Assembly: GCF_031020795.1 (NCBI RefSeq)
Contig: NZ_JAVHJP010000004.1
Span: 440,073-504,072 of the forward strand
Source: Hydrogenophaga pseudoflava
GTDB taxonomy: Bacteria > Pseudomonadota > Gammaproteobacteria > Burkholderiales > Burkholderiaceae_C
Reading direction: 5' to 3'
Length of the DNA: 64,000 bases
The position numbers were made by a program, and so were the translations under genes. Below, in pieces: positions 54,591-63,553 of this stretch. The notes beneath the pieces are model-generated. The model did no database searches. It was not told the origin of the DNA and worked only from the letters and a program-made list of their open reading frames with translations. Each line of letters starts with the position of its first letter. Position 1 is the first letter of the stretch.

Positions 54591-55906
54591 CGGCCGCGGT
54601 ACTCCCGGATCCGCTGGCGCACGAAGTTCACATGCTGTCGCAGTGTGTAGCAGCGCTGCGCCAGCTCCGGCGGCAGCCCCTCGCCGACGATGGCCACCTC
54701 CATGCTGTTGAGCCGGCCGTGGATGCGGCTGAGGTCCATGCCCCCCAGGTTGACGGCGTTGTTGGCGAGGTCGTTCTCGATGAACCGCAATTCGCCGTAC
54801 CAGCGGGTGACACGGTTCTCCAGCCGCCACCGCACCCAGGCCGGCACCAGCCGCACGAGCACCAGGGCGAGCAGCAGCAGGGGCACGCCGATCACCAGCA
54901 GGCGCTGCAGCACCTGCGCCCACCAGAAGGGGAGCAGCGCTTCCAGCCCGCCCAGGCCCTGGGACAGCACCCGGCGCGCTTCGGGTGCCGAGGGAAAGTC
55001 GCTGAAGCGCAGGGCCGGGAACTCGCCGGCCCGGTGGAACGTGTCCGCCGCGCTGTGCACCTCAAGCTCCACAGCGGTGGCCAGGCGCTTGAGGGCCGGG
55101 TCGAGGTCCTGGCGGACCAGCAGGTGGGTGGGCGTGGTCAGGACCGGCGTGTCGCGCGGCGGCTGCCGGGGCGCCAGCGCGTCCTCGGGCAGCAGCCGGC
55201 TTTCCAGGTAATTGTTGCGTTCAGAGATCGCCGCTGTCCGGCGCAGAGATGCCAGATGCACCCCGCGCGCCGCCAGCAGGGCCGCGATGCCGGGCGCGCT
55301 GGGCGAGGCGACCATGAACACCGCGTCCACCTCGTGGCGCAGCAGCGCATCGCGCGCGGTGACGCCGCTGTGCGCCGTTAGCGCCACCTGGCCGAGGTCG
55401 ACATGCATCTGCCGCAGCAGGCGCTGCAGCATGGCCCGGTGGCCGCTACCTTCGGGTCCGGCGGCCACCCGCTTGCCCGCGAGGTCGAGCAGGGAGGTCA
55501 TCGGCTGTTCGCGGCTGAACAGCCACAGCACCTCGATGTCCACACTGCCCAGCGTCTGGACGTCGGCCGCGCTGCGGGCGGCTCCGGCCGCGGACGACCA
55601 GCCGAAACCCCCTTGCACCAGGGCCAGATCGGTCTGCGGCGGGCGTGCCTGCAGACGTTGCAGGTTGGTGGCCGAACCCTCGGAGGAATGGATTTCCAGC
55701 GAGATGCCATGGCGGGCGAAGGCCTCGGCGTACCGCAGGGCGTGGCGCTGGTAGGCCCCGTCTGCCTGGCCGCTGCTGATGGTCAGCTGCGTGGGAGGCA
55801 TCGGGTACAGCCACCACCAGGCCGCCGCCGCCATGACCACCATGGCCAGCACGATCGGCAGGCGGATCAGCAGCCAGCGGTGGCGGTAGAGGTGGGCGTA
55901 GGTCAT
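54587..55906 (-). CDS. membrane-anchored TAXI-type solute receptor (first of pair)
   Basis: A 439-residue paralogue of the downstream gene. I start at ATG 55906 because MTYAHLYRHRWLLIRLPIVL then aligns with the partner's MKILLLYQRRWLLIYLP; an ATG 48 bp further upstream is possible. The binding domain has LTISSGQADGAYQRHALRYA and GVTARDALLRHEVDAVFMVA. A second span (~345-365) and a charged cytoplasmic tail (RWYGELRFIENDLANNAVNL) repeat the partner's plan. The two together suggest a conserved heteromeric membrane unit of unknown role. Confidence 0.77.
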   Translation of the reverse strand: MTYAHLYRHRWLLIRLPIVLAMVVMAAAAWWWLYPMPPTQLTISSGQADGAYQRHALRYAEAFARHGISLEIHSSEGSATNLQRLQARPPQTDLALVQGGFGWSSAAGAARSAADVQTLGSVDIEVLWLFSREQPMTSLLDLAGKRVAAGPEGSGHRAMLQRLLRQMHVDLGQVALTAHSGVTARDALLRHEVDAVFMVASPSAPGIAALLAARGVHLASLRRTAAISERNNYLESRLLPEDALAPRQPPRDTPVLTTPTHLLVRQDLDPALKRLATAVELEVHSAADTFHRAGEFPALRFSDFPSAPEARRVLSQGLGGLEALLPFWWAQVLQRLLVIGVPLLLLALVLVRLVPAWVRWRLENRVTRWYGELRFIENDLANNAVNLGGMDLSRIHGRLNSMEVAIVGEGLPPELAQRCYTLRQHVNFVRQRIREYRGR

Positions 55907-55968
55907 TGGTGAACAAAAGCCTTCGCGAGGATACGGGTTCTGTATCCCTTTCAACCAGACGCCGCCAC

Positions 55969-55993
55969 AAAAAAGCCGCCCGGGAGGGCGGCT
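55969..55993 (-). terminator. rho-independent terminator of the ETF-QO gene
   Basis: An 8-bp perfect stem, AGCCGCCC / GGGCGGCT, with a 4-base loop, followed on the - strand by a run of six Ts (55974 down to 55969). It lies 22 bp beyond the ETF-QO stop. Confidence 0.8.
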
Positions 55994-56014
55994 GCTGTCA
56001 GGAAACCACAGGGC

Positions 56015-57697
56015 TCACATGCCGGCGTAGTTCGGCCCGCCGCCGCCCTCGGGCGTGACCCAGACGATGTTCTGCGTCGGGTCCTTGATGTCGCAGGTCT
56101 TGCAGTGCACGCAGTTCTGCGCGTTGATCACCAGCTGCTCGGCGCCGTCCTTTTCCACGAACTCGTAGACGCCGGCCGGGCAGTAGCGGCTCTCGGGGCC
56201 GGCGTACTTCGCCAGGTTGATCTTCACCGGCACGCTGGCGTCCTTGAGCGTCAGGTGCGCCGGCTGCTGTTCCTCGTGGTTGGTGTTGCTGATGAACACG
56301 CTGGAGAGGCGGTCGAAGGTGATCACGCCGTCTGGCTTCGGGTAGCTGATCCGGGGGCTCTCCGCCGCCGGCTTGAGCTTGGTGTGGTCCTTGGTGGTGT
56401 TGTGGATCGTCCAGGGCGGCACGCTCACGCCCACCTTGGGCAGGAACCAGTGCTCCACGCCGGTCATGAGCTTGCCCATGAGCGGGCTCTTCTTGAACCA
56501 GTTCTTGAAGTTGCGGTAGGTCCAGAGCTCCTCGTGCAGCCAGCTGGACTTGAAGCCGCTCTCGAAGGCGGTGAGTTCGTCGGACTGGCGGCCGGCCGTC
56601 ACGGCCTCGAACGCCGCTTCGGCGCAGAGCATGCCGCTCTTGATGGCCGCATGGCTGCCCTTGATGCGCGCGGCATTCAGGAAGCCCGCATCACAGCCGA
56701 CCAGTGCGCCTCCCGGGAACACCGTCTTGGGCAGGGCCTGCGGCGTGCCGTTGTTCAGCGCGCGGGCGCCGTAGCCCAGGCGCTTGCCGCCTTCGATGTG
56801 GGCCTTGATGGCCGGATGGGTCTTCCAGCGCTGCATCTCCTCGAAGGGCGACAGCCAGGGGTTCTGGTAGTCCAAGCCGATCACGTAGCCCAGCGTGACC
56901 TTGTTGCCCTCGAGGTGGTAGAGGAAGCCGCCGCCGAAGGTGTCGTCGGCCAGCGGCCAGCCGGCGGTGTGCACCACCAGGCCGGGCTTGGCCTTCTCGG
57001 CCGGGATCTCCCACAGCTCCTTGATGCCGATGGCGAAGGTCTGCGCGTCCTTGCCCTCGTCGAGCCGGTACTTCGCAATGAGCTGCTTGCCCAGGTGGCC
57101 GCGCGCGCCCTCGGCGAACACGGTGTACTTGGCATGCAGCTCCATGCCGATCTGGAAGCTGTCCATGGGCTCGCCGTCCTTGCCCACACCGAGGTTGCCG
57201 GTGGCCACGCCCTTGACCGAACCGTCGTCGTTGTAGAGCACTTCGGCGGCGGCGAAGCCGGGGAAGATTTCCACGCCCAGTGCCTCGGCCTGCTCGCCCA
57301 GCCACTTGGTGACCGCGCCCAGGCTGATGACGTAGCAGCCTTCGTTGTGAAAGTTGCGCGGCATCAGCCAGTCGGGTGTGCGCTGCGCACCGGTTTCGCT
57401 GAGCACCAGCAGGTCGTCGCCGGTCACCGGCTGGTTCAGCGGCGCGCCGAGTTCCTTCCAGTTCGGGAACAGCTCGGTGATGGCCTTGGGGTCCATGACC
57501 GCGCCCGAGAGGATGTGGGCGCCGGGCTCGGAGCCTTTCTCCAGCACGCAGACGCTGACCTCGCTGCCTTTCTCGGCGGCCAGCTGCTTGAGGCGGATGG
57601 CGGTGGACAGGCCGGCGGGGCCGCCGCCGACGACCACCACGTCGTATTCCATGGCTTCGCGCGGGCCGAACTGGGCAAGGATTTCTTCAGAGGTCAT
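56015..57697 (-). CDS. etfD: electron transfer flavoprotein-ubiquinone oxidoreductase
   Basis: A 560-residue membrane-associated FAD/[4Fe-4S] enzyme that passes electrons from ETF to ubiquinone. The N-terminal MEYDVVVVGGGPAGLSTAIR binds FAD, PGAHILSGAVMDPKAITELF is a family hallmark, and the C-terminal ferredoxin-like domain has NCVHCKTCDIKDPTQNI with cluster cysteines. Length fits the family. It serves fatty acid and amino acid breakdown. The start could be slightly downstream, but the conserved FAD motif at ~18 supports the annotated one. Ends at a clear terminator. Confidence 0.97.
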   Translation of the reverse strand: MTSEEILAQFGPREAMEYDVVVVGGGPAGLSTAIRLKQLAAEKGSEVSVCVLEKGSEPGAHILSGAVMDPKAITELFPNWKELGAPLNQPVTGDDLLVLSETGAQRTPDWLMPRNFHNEGCYVISLGAVTKWLGEQAEALGVEIFPGFAAAEVLYNDDGSVKGVATGNLGVGKDGEPMDSFQIGMELHAKYTVFAEGARGHLGKQLIAKYRLDEGKDAQTFAIGIKELWEIPAEKAKPGLVVHTAGWPLADDTFGGGFLYHLEGNKVTLGYVIGLDYQNPWLSPFEEMQRWKTHPAIKAHIEGGKRLGYGARALNNGTPQALPKTVFPGGALVGCDAGFLNAARIKGSHAAIKSGMLCAEAAFEAVTAGRQSDELTAFESGFKSSWLHEELWTYRNFKNWFKKSPLMGKLMTGVEHWFLPKVGVSVPPWTIHNTTKDHTKLKPAAESPRISYPKPDGVITFDRLSSVFISNTNHEEQQPAHLTLKDASVPVKINLAKYAGPESRYCPAGVYEFVEKDGAEQLVINAQNCVHCKTCDIKDPTQNIVWVTPEGGGGPNYAGM

Positions 57698-57836
57698 GGG
57701 GGGTCTCGCGGATAATGGTTTTGTACTTTCGCCGCCACCTGGCGCGGCGCCTGTCGTCGGGCGGACAGCATTCTATTGCTGCGGCGCCAGAAAATCGAAC
57801 GATCGTGCTAATTTGCACCTGCCCGGAGATTATCCC

Positions 57837-58619
57837 GTGACCTACCAGATCGACCTTTCGGGCCGCGTGGCCCTCATCACCGGCGCTTCCGGCGGCCTGG
57901 GCGAACAGTTCGCCAAGACCCTGGCCAAGGCCGGTGCCGCCGTGGTGCTGGCCAGCCGCCGCACCGACCGCCTGATGGCGCTGCGCGCGCACATCGAGGC
58001 CGAAGGCGGGGACGCCCACGTGGTCGCGCTGGACGTGACCGACACCGCCTCGATCCGGGCGGCCGTGGCGCACGCCGAGACCGAGGTCGGCCCGATCGAT
58101 ATCCTGGTCAACAACTCGGGCGTCAGCACCACGCAGCGCCTGCAGGACGTGACGGAGGAAGACTACGACTACGTCTTCGACACCAATACCAAGGGCGCCT
58201 TCTTCGTGGCCCAGGAAGTGGCCAAGCGCATGCTGGCCCGCGCCAAGGGCGCGGCGCCCGGCACCTTCGTCGGTGGCCGCATCATCAACATCGCGTCGAT
58301 GGCGGGGCTGAAGGTGCTGCCGCAGATCGGCGTGTACTGCATGAGCAAGGCCGCCGTGGTGCAGATGACCAAAGCCATGGCCGTGGAGTGGGGCAAGTAC
58401 GGCATCAACGTGAACGCCATCTGCCCCGGCTACATCGACACCGAGATCAACCACCAGCACTGGCAGACCGAACAGGGCCAGAAGCTCATCGGCATGCTGC
58501 CGCGCAAGCGCGTCGGCCAGCCGGCGGATCTCGACGCCATCCTGGTCATGCTGGCCAGCAACGAGAGCCATTTCGTCAACGGGGCGGTGATCGCGGCAGA
58601 TGACGGTTTCGGTGTCTGA
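57837..58619 (+). CDS. SDR-family oxidoreductase
   Basis: A 260-residue classical short-chain dehydrogenase. The GTG start at 57837 follows CCGGAG and gives VTYQIDLSGRVALITGASGG. The cofactor motif is TGASGGLG, the NNSG loop is in DILVNNSGVS, and the catalytic set is Ser in NIASMAG and YCMSK (Tyr-x-x-x-Lys). Members reduce 3-oxoacyl-CoA or similar ketones. It is divergent from ETF-QO and overlaps the DMT gene by 20 bp, forming a + strand run with thioesterase genes, consistent with acyl metabolism. Confidence 0.92.
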   Translation: MTYQIDLSGRVALITGASGGLGEQFAKTLAKAGAAVVLASRRTDRLMALRAHIEAEGGDAHVVALDVTDTASIRAAVAHAETEVGPIDILVNNSGVSTTQRLQDVTEEDYDYVFDTNTKGAFFVAQEVAKRMLARAKGAAPGTFVGGRIINIASMAGLKVLPQIGVYCMSKAAVVQMTKAMAVEWGKYGINVNAICPGYIDTEINHQHWQTEQGQKLIGMLPRKRVGQPADLDAILVMLASNESHFVNGAVIAADDGFGV

Positions 58620-59562
58620 ACGCGCATTGGCGGGGCTGCCGCCCGGCATGGCGGCGGGCGTGGCGGCCGGGCTGGGGGCGGGCGCATTCTGGGGCACGAC
58701 CTTCGTCGCGCCGCTGGTGGCACCCGGGTTTTCTTCAGTGGATTACACCGCGGGGCGCTTCGTCGCCTGCGGCATGTTCTCGCTGGCCTGGATGCTGTGG
58801 CAGACGCTGCGGGTGCCGTCGCCTCAGCGCGCCGGGCAGTGGCCCTCCTTCGCACAGGCCAGCGCAGCGCTGTGGCTCAGCGTGCTGGGCTACACCGGCT
58901 ACTACCTGCTGCTGGTCTATGGCATTGCCGATGCCGGCGCGGCGCTGCCGGCACTGATCATCGGCACGCTGCCGGTCTGGATGATGCTGCTGGGCAAGCC
59001 CGCGCACCTTCGCTGGGAGGCGCTGCTGCCCGGTCTGGTGCTGACGGCGGCCGGCATGGTGCTGATGATGGACGCCACGGCGGAAGAGGTGAACGCCTCA
59101 GGATCGGGGCACTTCTGGCGCGGCGTGCTGCTGGCGGTGGGCGCCATGCTCAGCTGGCTGGCCTTCGGCATGCTCAACGCCCGCTGGATCCGAAGCCATC
59201 CCGAGGTGAAATCCACCGCCTGGGCCAACTGGCTGGGTCTGGCCGCAGGTCTCGGAGGTCTCGTGCTCGGGCTGGGCTGGGGCACCGGCTGGGCCGAGCT
59301 GACCGGTCGGCCCGGCTTCGGCCGCTTCGTCTTCGTGTGTGTCTTCACCGGCATCGGGTCGGCCTGGATCGCCTCGGTGATGTGGAACATCGCCAGCCGC
59401 CGGCTCAGCACCAGCCTGGCGGGCCAGCTGGTGGTGAGCGAAACCGTGTTCGCACTGATCTACGCCTTCGCCTGGAGCGGCGACTGGCCGGCCGCCACGC
59501 AACTGCTGGCCTGTGTGCTGTTCGTGGCCGGGATCCTGGCCTCGATCAAGGCCCATCAATGA
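58600..59562 (+). CDS. EamA-type DMT transporter
   Basis: A 320-residue inner-membrane exporter with about ten spans in two EamA repeats, beginning MTVSVSERALAGLPPGMAAG then GLGAGAFWGTTFVAPLVAPG. The second half has VMWNIASRRLSTSLAGQLVV and SETVFALIYAFAWSGDWPAA, typical of the family. Substrate unknown. Its first codons overlap the SDR gene; a GTG a few codons in is an alternative start. Only 9 bp separate it from the thioesterase. Confidence 0.88.
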   Translation: MTVSVSERALAGLPPGMAAGVAAGLGAGAFWGTTFVAPLVAPGFSSVDYTAGRFVACGMFSLAWMLWQTLRVPSPQRAGQWPSFAQASAALWLSVLGYTGYYLLLVYGIADAGAALPALIIGTLPVWMMLLGKPAHLRWEALLPGLVLTAAGMVLMMDATAEEVNASGSGHFWRGVLLAVGAMLSWLAFGMLNARWIRSHPEVKSTAWANWLGLAAGLGGLVLGLGWGTGWAELTGRPGFGRFVFVCVFTGIGSAWIASVMWNIASRRLSTSLAGQLVVSETVFALIYAFAWSGDWPAATQLLACVLFVAGILASIKAHQ

Positions 59563-59571
59563 GGGGACGAC

Positions 59572-60021
59572 ATGAAACTCGAACTGCCTGCCGAGAAACG
59601 CCTGGTGCACGAAATCGTGGTGCCCATCCGCTGGGGCGACATGGACGCCATGGGTCACGTCAACAACACGATCTACTTCCGCTACATGGAGATCGCCCGC
59701 CTGGACTGGTTCTTCGGCATGGGGTTGCCGGCCGACCCGCAGGGCGAGGGACCGGTGATCGTCAACGCCTTCTGCAACTTCATCCGGCAGTTCGAATTCC
59801 CGGGCGAGGTGCTGGTGCGCACCTACGTGGGCACGATGGGCAGAACTTCGTTCGACACCTTCCACGAGATGCTGCGCACCGACGACCCGGCCACGGTGTA
59901 CGCCAACGGCGGCGCGACCGTGGTCTGGGTGGATTTTCCCAAGCAGAAGTCGGTGCCCATGTCCGACCGGGCGCGCGCCCTGATCGAGGGCGCCGGCCAC
60001 CCGCCGCTCCTGGGCCGGTGA
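59572..60021 (+). CDS. hot-dog fold acyl-CoA thioesterase (4HBT family)
   Basis: A 149-residue thioesterase. The signature RWGDMDAMGHVNNTIYFRYM holds the catalytic Asp of the 4-hydroxybenzoyl-CoA thioesterase-like group, followed by the helix EIARLDWFFGMGLPADPQ. It should hydrolyse short- or medium-chain acyl-CoAs. The GGGGACGAC before the ATG is a plausible ribosome site. It closes the SDR-DMT-thioesterase unit and is convergent with the AhpD-like gene 6 bp away. Confidence 0.92.
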   Translation: MKLELPAEKRLVHEIVVPIRWGDMDAMGHVNNTIYFRYMEIARLDWFFGMGLPADPQGEGPVIVNAFCNFIRQFEFPGEVLVRTYVGTMGRTSFDTFHEMLRTDDPATVYANGGATVVWVDFPKQKSVPMSDRARALIEGAGHPPLLGR

Positions 60022-60027
60022 TCTGGC

Positions 60028-60615
60028 TTATTTCTGTTTCGGGACTCTGCCCATCAGATAGAACTCGGTGTTGGGCATCATCCCGCTGAAGCTAGCCATG
60101 CGGTTGGACAGGCCGAAGAAGGCGGTGATGGCGGCGATGTCCCAGGCGTCCTCGTCGCTGAAACCGTGGGCGGCCAGGGCCTCGAAGTCCGCGTCGTCGA
60201 TCTCGTGCGAGGCCAGGCAGACCTTCATCGCGAAGTCGAGCATGGCGCGCTGGCGCGGGCTGATGTCGGCCTTGCGGTGGTTCACCGCCACCTGGTCGGC
60301 CACCAGCGGCTTCTTCTCGTAGATGCGCAGGATGGCGCCGTGCGCGACCACGCAGTACAGGCAGTGGTTGGCGGCGCTGGTGGTGGTGACGATCATCTCG
60401 CGGTCACCCTTGGTGAGCCCGGACGTGCGCCCGACCGACTCGGGGACCATGAGGGCGTCGTGGTAGGCGAAGAAGGCGCGCCACTCGGCCGGGCGGCGGG
60501 CCAGCGCCAGGAACACGTTGGGCACGAAGCCTGCTTTCTCCTGCACCTCCAGGATCTTGGCCTTGAGGTCGTCGGGCAGGCTGTTCAGGTCGGGCAGGGG
60601 GTAGCGCTCGCTCAT
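60028..60615 (-). CDS. AhpD-like peroxidase-related protein
   Basis: A 195-residue alkylhydroperoxidase/carboxymuconolactone decarboxylase-fold protein. The CxxC redox pair with its following His is in AANHCLYCVVAHGAI. The N-terminal half has DLKAKILEVQEKAGFVPNVF and LTKGDREMIVTTTSAANHCL, typical of the peroxidase-related group. It probably protects against organic peroxides. It is single on the - strand and divergent from the CMD-family gene (81 bp). Confidence 0.9.
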   Translation of the reverse strand: MSERYPLPDLNSLPDDLKAKILEVQEKAGFVPNVFLALARRPAEWRAFFAYHDALMVPESVGRTSGLTKGDREMIVTTTSAANHCLYCVVAHGAILRIYEKKPLVADQVAVNHRKADISPRQRAMLDFAMKVCLASHEIDDADFEALAAHGFSDEDAWDIAAITAFFGLSNRMASFSGMMPNTEFYLMGRVPKQK

Positions 60616-60696
60616 GTTTGTCTCCGGTCAGGTTCTGGGCAAAAGGCCAGCTTATCCTCGCGCCTTGCACCGACTCTGACACCTGGGGAACAAATC

Positions 60697-61074
60697 ATGC
60701 AAGACGAGCAATACCACCGAGGCCTGAAGACCCGCCGAGAGGTGATGGGCGACGACTTTGTCGACCGCGCCCTGGCGGGCACCACCCCCTTCACCCAGCC
60801 GATCCAGGACCACATCTCGCGCGCCGCCTGGGGCGACGTCTGGCAGCGGCCCGGCCTGGACCGCAAGACGCGCAGCCTGATCACTGTGGCGATGCTGACC
60901 GCATTGGGCAAGCAGCACGAACTCAAGGGCCATGTGCGTGGCGCGCTCAACAACGGCGCCACACCGGCGGAGATCCAGGAGGTCCTGCTGCACGCCGCCG
61001 TCTACTGCGGCATCCCGACGGCGGTGGAGGCCTTCCGCACGGCGGCCGAGGTGGTCCCTGCGGACGGTCTGTGA
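60697..61074 (+). CDS. carboxymuconolactone decarboxylase-family protein (PcaC-like)
   Basis: A 125-residue CMD-fold protein. It begins MQDEQYHRGLKTRREVMGDD and has LDRKTRSLITVAMLTALGKQ followed by HELKGHVRGALNNGATPAEI and HAAVYCGIPTAVEAF, which match 4-carboxymuconolactone decarboxylase, an enzyme of the protocatechuate branch. No other protocatechuate gene lies in the window except the oxoacid CoA-transferase, so the exact substrate is uncertain. It lies 76 bp before a Bug receptor gene, perhaps in one unit. Confidence 0.87.
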   Translation: MQDEQYHRGLKTRREVMGDDFVDRALAGTTPFTQPIQDHISRAAWGDVWQRPGLDRKTRSLITVAMLTALGKQHELKGHVRGALNNGATPAEIQEVLLHAAVYCGIPTAVEAFRTAAEVVPADGL

Positions 61075-61149
61075 TCCGTTTGATTGCTGGTCAATGTCAA
61101 AAACAGCCGTCAAAACATTAAACATTGTTCAATCAACAAGGAGTTTGTC

Positions 61150-62133
61150 ATGACCTCAAGCCGCCGTTCATGGATGCTGCGCTCGTTTGCAGTACTCGCC
61201 ACTTCATCGGCCCTGCTGTCGCCGTTCACGGCCCACGCACAGGCTTCAACCACCCGAATCCTGGTCGGCTTTCCGGCCGGGGGTGGCACCGACGCCATCG
61301 CCCGCATCCTGGGTGAACGTCTGCAGGTCGAACTGGGCCGCAACGTGGTGGTGGAGAACAAGGCCGGTGCGGGCGGCCAGCTGGCGGCGCAGGCGCTCAA
61401 GGCGGCCGCGGCCGACGGCCACACGCTGTTCCTGAGCCACGACCACAGCGTGTCCATCCTGCCGCTGACCATGAAGAACCCGGGCTTCGACCCGGCCAAG
61501 GACTTCGTGCCAGTGGCTGGCTTCGCGACCTTCGTCAACGCGGTGGCGCTGTCGGGCGGCACGCCGGCGCGCGACTTCAAGGCCTGGATCGAGGGCGTGA
61601 AGGCGGCCGGCGGCAAGGCGACCATGGGCATCCCGGCGCCCGCGTCCACGCCGCAGTTTGCGGTGCAGGTGATTGGCAAACAGTTCGGGCTGGATCTGGT
61701 GGCTGCACCCTACCGCGGCAGCGCCCCCATGATGGCCGACATGCTGGGCAACACCATCCCGGCCGGCGTGGGCTCGGTGCCGGACTTCATCGAGAACCAC
61801 AAGGCCGGCAAGCTGCGCGTGGCGGCCGTGATGGGCACCCAGCGCCAGGCTGCGCTGCCCGAGGTGCCGACCTTCACCGAACTCGGCATCAAAGGCTTCG
61901 AGGAGTTGCCGTACTACGGCCTGTTCGCGCCCGCCGGCACACCCAAGGCCGAACTCGACAAACTGGCCGCGGCCCTGCAGAAAGTGATCGCTCAGGCGGA
62001 TGTGAAGGACAGGTTGACCGCCATGGGCCTGACCGTGGGTTTCATGAGTGGCGCCGAACTGGGCAAGCGCGAGGTGGCTTACCGCGAGGTCTGGGCGAAG
62101 ATCATCCAGGCCAGTGGCTACCAGCCCCAGTGA
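61150..62133 (+). CDS. tripartite tricarboxylate (Bug/TctC) receptor
   Basis: A 327-residue periplasmic receptor. An AAGGAG ribosome site precedes the ATG, which gives a signal peptide (MTSSRRSWMLRSFAVLATSS, ending TAHAQA). The mature part opens TRILVGFPAGGGTDAIARIL, then VVVENKAGAGGQLAAQAL, the Bug signature. No TctAB partners are nearby. It follows the CMD-family gene on the same strand, so an aromatic-acid-like ligand is possible (inference). Confidence 0.93.
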   Translation: MTSSRRSWMLRSFAVLATSSALLSPFTAHAQASTTRILVGFPAGGGTDAIARILGERLQVELGRNVVVENKAGAGGQLAAQALKAAAADGHTLFLSHDHSVSILPLTMKNPGFDPAKDFVPVAGFATFVNAVALSGGTPARDFKAWIEGVKAAGGKATMGIPAPASTPQFAVQVIGKQFGLDLVAAPYRGSAPMMADMLGNTIPAGVGSVPDFIENHKAGKLRVAAVMGTQRQAALPEVPTFTELGIKGFEELPYYGLFAPAGTPKAELDKLAAALQKVIAQADVKDRLTAMGLTVGFMSGAELGKREVAYREVWAKIIQASGYQPQ

Positions 62134-62166
62134 ACCCGACTCCCGCGTTCCGGCGCCGGAGCGCTG

Positions 62167-62730
62167 TCAGGTACCTGCGATCAACCGGTGCACCAGATCG
62201 GGCGTGCTGTGAGCCTGGTACTTGCGCATCAGCCGCGCGCGGTGGATTTCCACCGTGCGGTGGCTGATGCCCAGCTGCTTGCCGATCTCCTTGCTGGTCA
62301 GGCCGTCCATCAGGCAGGCGGCGACCTCGCGCTCGCGCGGGGTCAGCGCGGCGCCCACCGGCCGGCGCGCGCTCAGGTCTTCAAAGCTCCAGATGCCCGC
62401 GGCGTGCGGATCGGCCGGGTCCAGGGCGCGCCCGGTCACGTGGCACCAGAAGGTCTCGCCCTTGAAGCGGCCGTCCACGCGCTGCATGATGCGCTCGTCC
62501 GCGTAGGTGCTGGCCCCGCGCTTGATGATGGGTTCGATGCGCGCGCCGGTGCGCTCGTACTCGTCGGCACTGGGGTAGAGGATGCGGAAGCTCTGACCCA
62601 CGAGCTGCTCGCGCGAGGCGCCGAACATCTCGCACAGCGCCTGGTTGCAGTCCACCATGGTGCGCTGGCGCGAGAGTGCCAGGCCCACCGGGGCGAGGTC
62701 GAAGGCGAGGCGGTAGTCGATGCGGTCCAT
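62167..62730 (-). CDS. PAS-LuxR-type transcriptional regulator
   Basis: A 187-residue regulator. Residues 1-120 form a PAS domain (LAFDLAPVGLALSRQRTMVD, CNQALCEMFGASREQLVGQS); the C-terminus is a LuxR helix-turn-helix (LTPREREVAACLMDGLTSKE, then IGKQLGISHRTVEIHRARLM). No receiver domain, so the PAS part likely senses directly. It is divergent from the CoA-transferase genes (110 bp gap holding the palindrome at 62760-62781), so it probably regulates them. Confidence 0.92.
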   Translation of the reverse strand: MDRIDYRLAFDLAPVGLALSRQRTMVDCNQALCEMFGASREQLVGQSFRILYPSADEYERTGARIEPIIKRGASTYADERIMQRVDGRFKGETFWCHVTGRALDPADPHAAGIWSFEDLSARRPVGAALTPREREVAACLMDGLTSKEIGKQLGISHRTVEIHRARLMRKYQAHSTPDLVHRLIAGT

Positions 62731-62759
62731 GGGTGTGTGCGGGTTGGTCCTTAGGTCAA

Positions 62760-62781
62760 ACTACGTATGTGGATACGTAGT
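62760..62781. promoter_or_regulatory. palindromic operator between LuxR-type regulator and CoA-transferase genes
   Basis: Perfect inverted repeat with 9-bp arms, ACTACGTAT (62760-62768) and ATACGTAGT (62773-62781), with GTGG between them. It lies 30 bp upstream of the regulator start and 60 bp upstream of the CoA-transferase gene, suited to control both. Confidence 0.65.
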
Positions 62782-62840
62782 ATCGTTCCGCCACCCGGTT
62801 TTTTCGATCCCTGTTTGTTCAACCACTGGAGTCTTTTCAC

Positions 62841-63542
62841 GTGAACAAGATCTATCCCAGCGCGGCCGAAGCCCTCAAGGGCGTGGTGGCCGACGGCCAG
62901 CTGATCGCCGTCGGCGGTTTCGGCCTCTGCGGCATTCCCGAGGCCCTGATCGACGCCCTGCGCGATTCGGGCGTCAAGAACCTGACCGCCATTTCCAACA
63001 ACGCCGGCGTGGACGACTTCGGTCTGGGCAAGCTGCTGCAGACGCGCCAGATCAAGAAGATGATCTCGTCCTACGTGGGGGAGAACAAGGAGTTCGAGCG
63101 CCAGTACCTGGCCGGTGAACTCGAACTCGAATTCACGCCGCAGGGCACGCTGGCCGAGAAGCTGCGCGCCGGCGGCGCCGGCATCCCGGCCTTCTTCACC
63201 AAGACCGGTGTCGGCACCATCGTGGCCGAGGGCAAGGAACTGCGCGAATTCAACGGCGAGACCTACGTGATGGAGCACGCGCTGTTCCCCGAGGTGGCGC
63301 TGGTCAAGGCCGACGTGGCCGACATGTCGGGCAACCTGCGCTTCAACCTGACGGCGCGCAACTTCAACCCTGCCGCCGCCATGGCCGGCAAGGTCTGCAT
63401 CGTCGAGGTCGAGCGCATCGTCGCCACCGGCGAGATCGCGCCGGACGACGTGCACCTGCCCGGCATCTACGTGCACCGCATCGTGCACAACCCCACCCCG
63501 GAAAAGCGCATCGAGAAGCGCACCACCCGCGACCGCAAGTAA
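62841..63542 (+). CDS. 3-oxoacid CoA-transferase subunit A
   Basis: A 233-residue alpha subunit of a family I CoA-transferase (3-oxoacid/3-oxoadipate:succinyl-CoA type). The GTG start follows CTGGAGTC. Motifs are [18 protein letters not shown] and [20 protein letters not shown], with [20 protein letters not shown] and [17 protein letters not shown] strand near the end ([18 protein letters not shown]). It moves CoA from succinyl-CoA to acetoacetate or 3-oxoadipate. It lies 11 bp before the B subunit. scoA and pcaI cannot be separated by eye. Confidence 0.93.
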   Translation: MNKIYPSAAEALKGVVADGQLIAVGGFGLCGIPEALIDALRDSGVKNLTAISNNAGVDDFGLGKLLQTRQIKKMISSYVGENKEFERQYLAGELELEFTPQGTLAEKLRAGGAGIPAFFTKTGVGTIVAEGKELREFNGETYVMEHALFPEVALVKADVADMSGNLRFNLTARNFNPAAAMAGKVCIVEVERIVATGEIAPDDVHLPGIYVHRIVHNPTPEKRIEKRTTRDRK

Positions 63543-63553
63543 GGAGCACCAAC

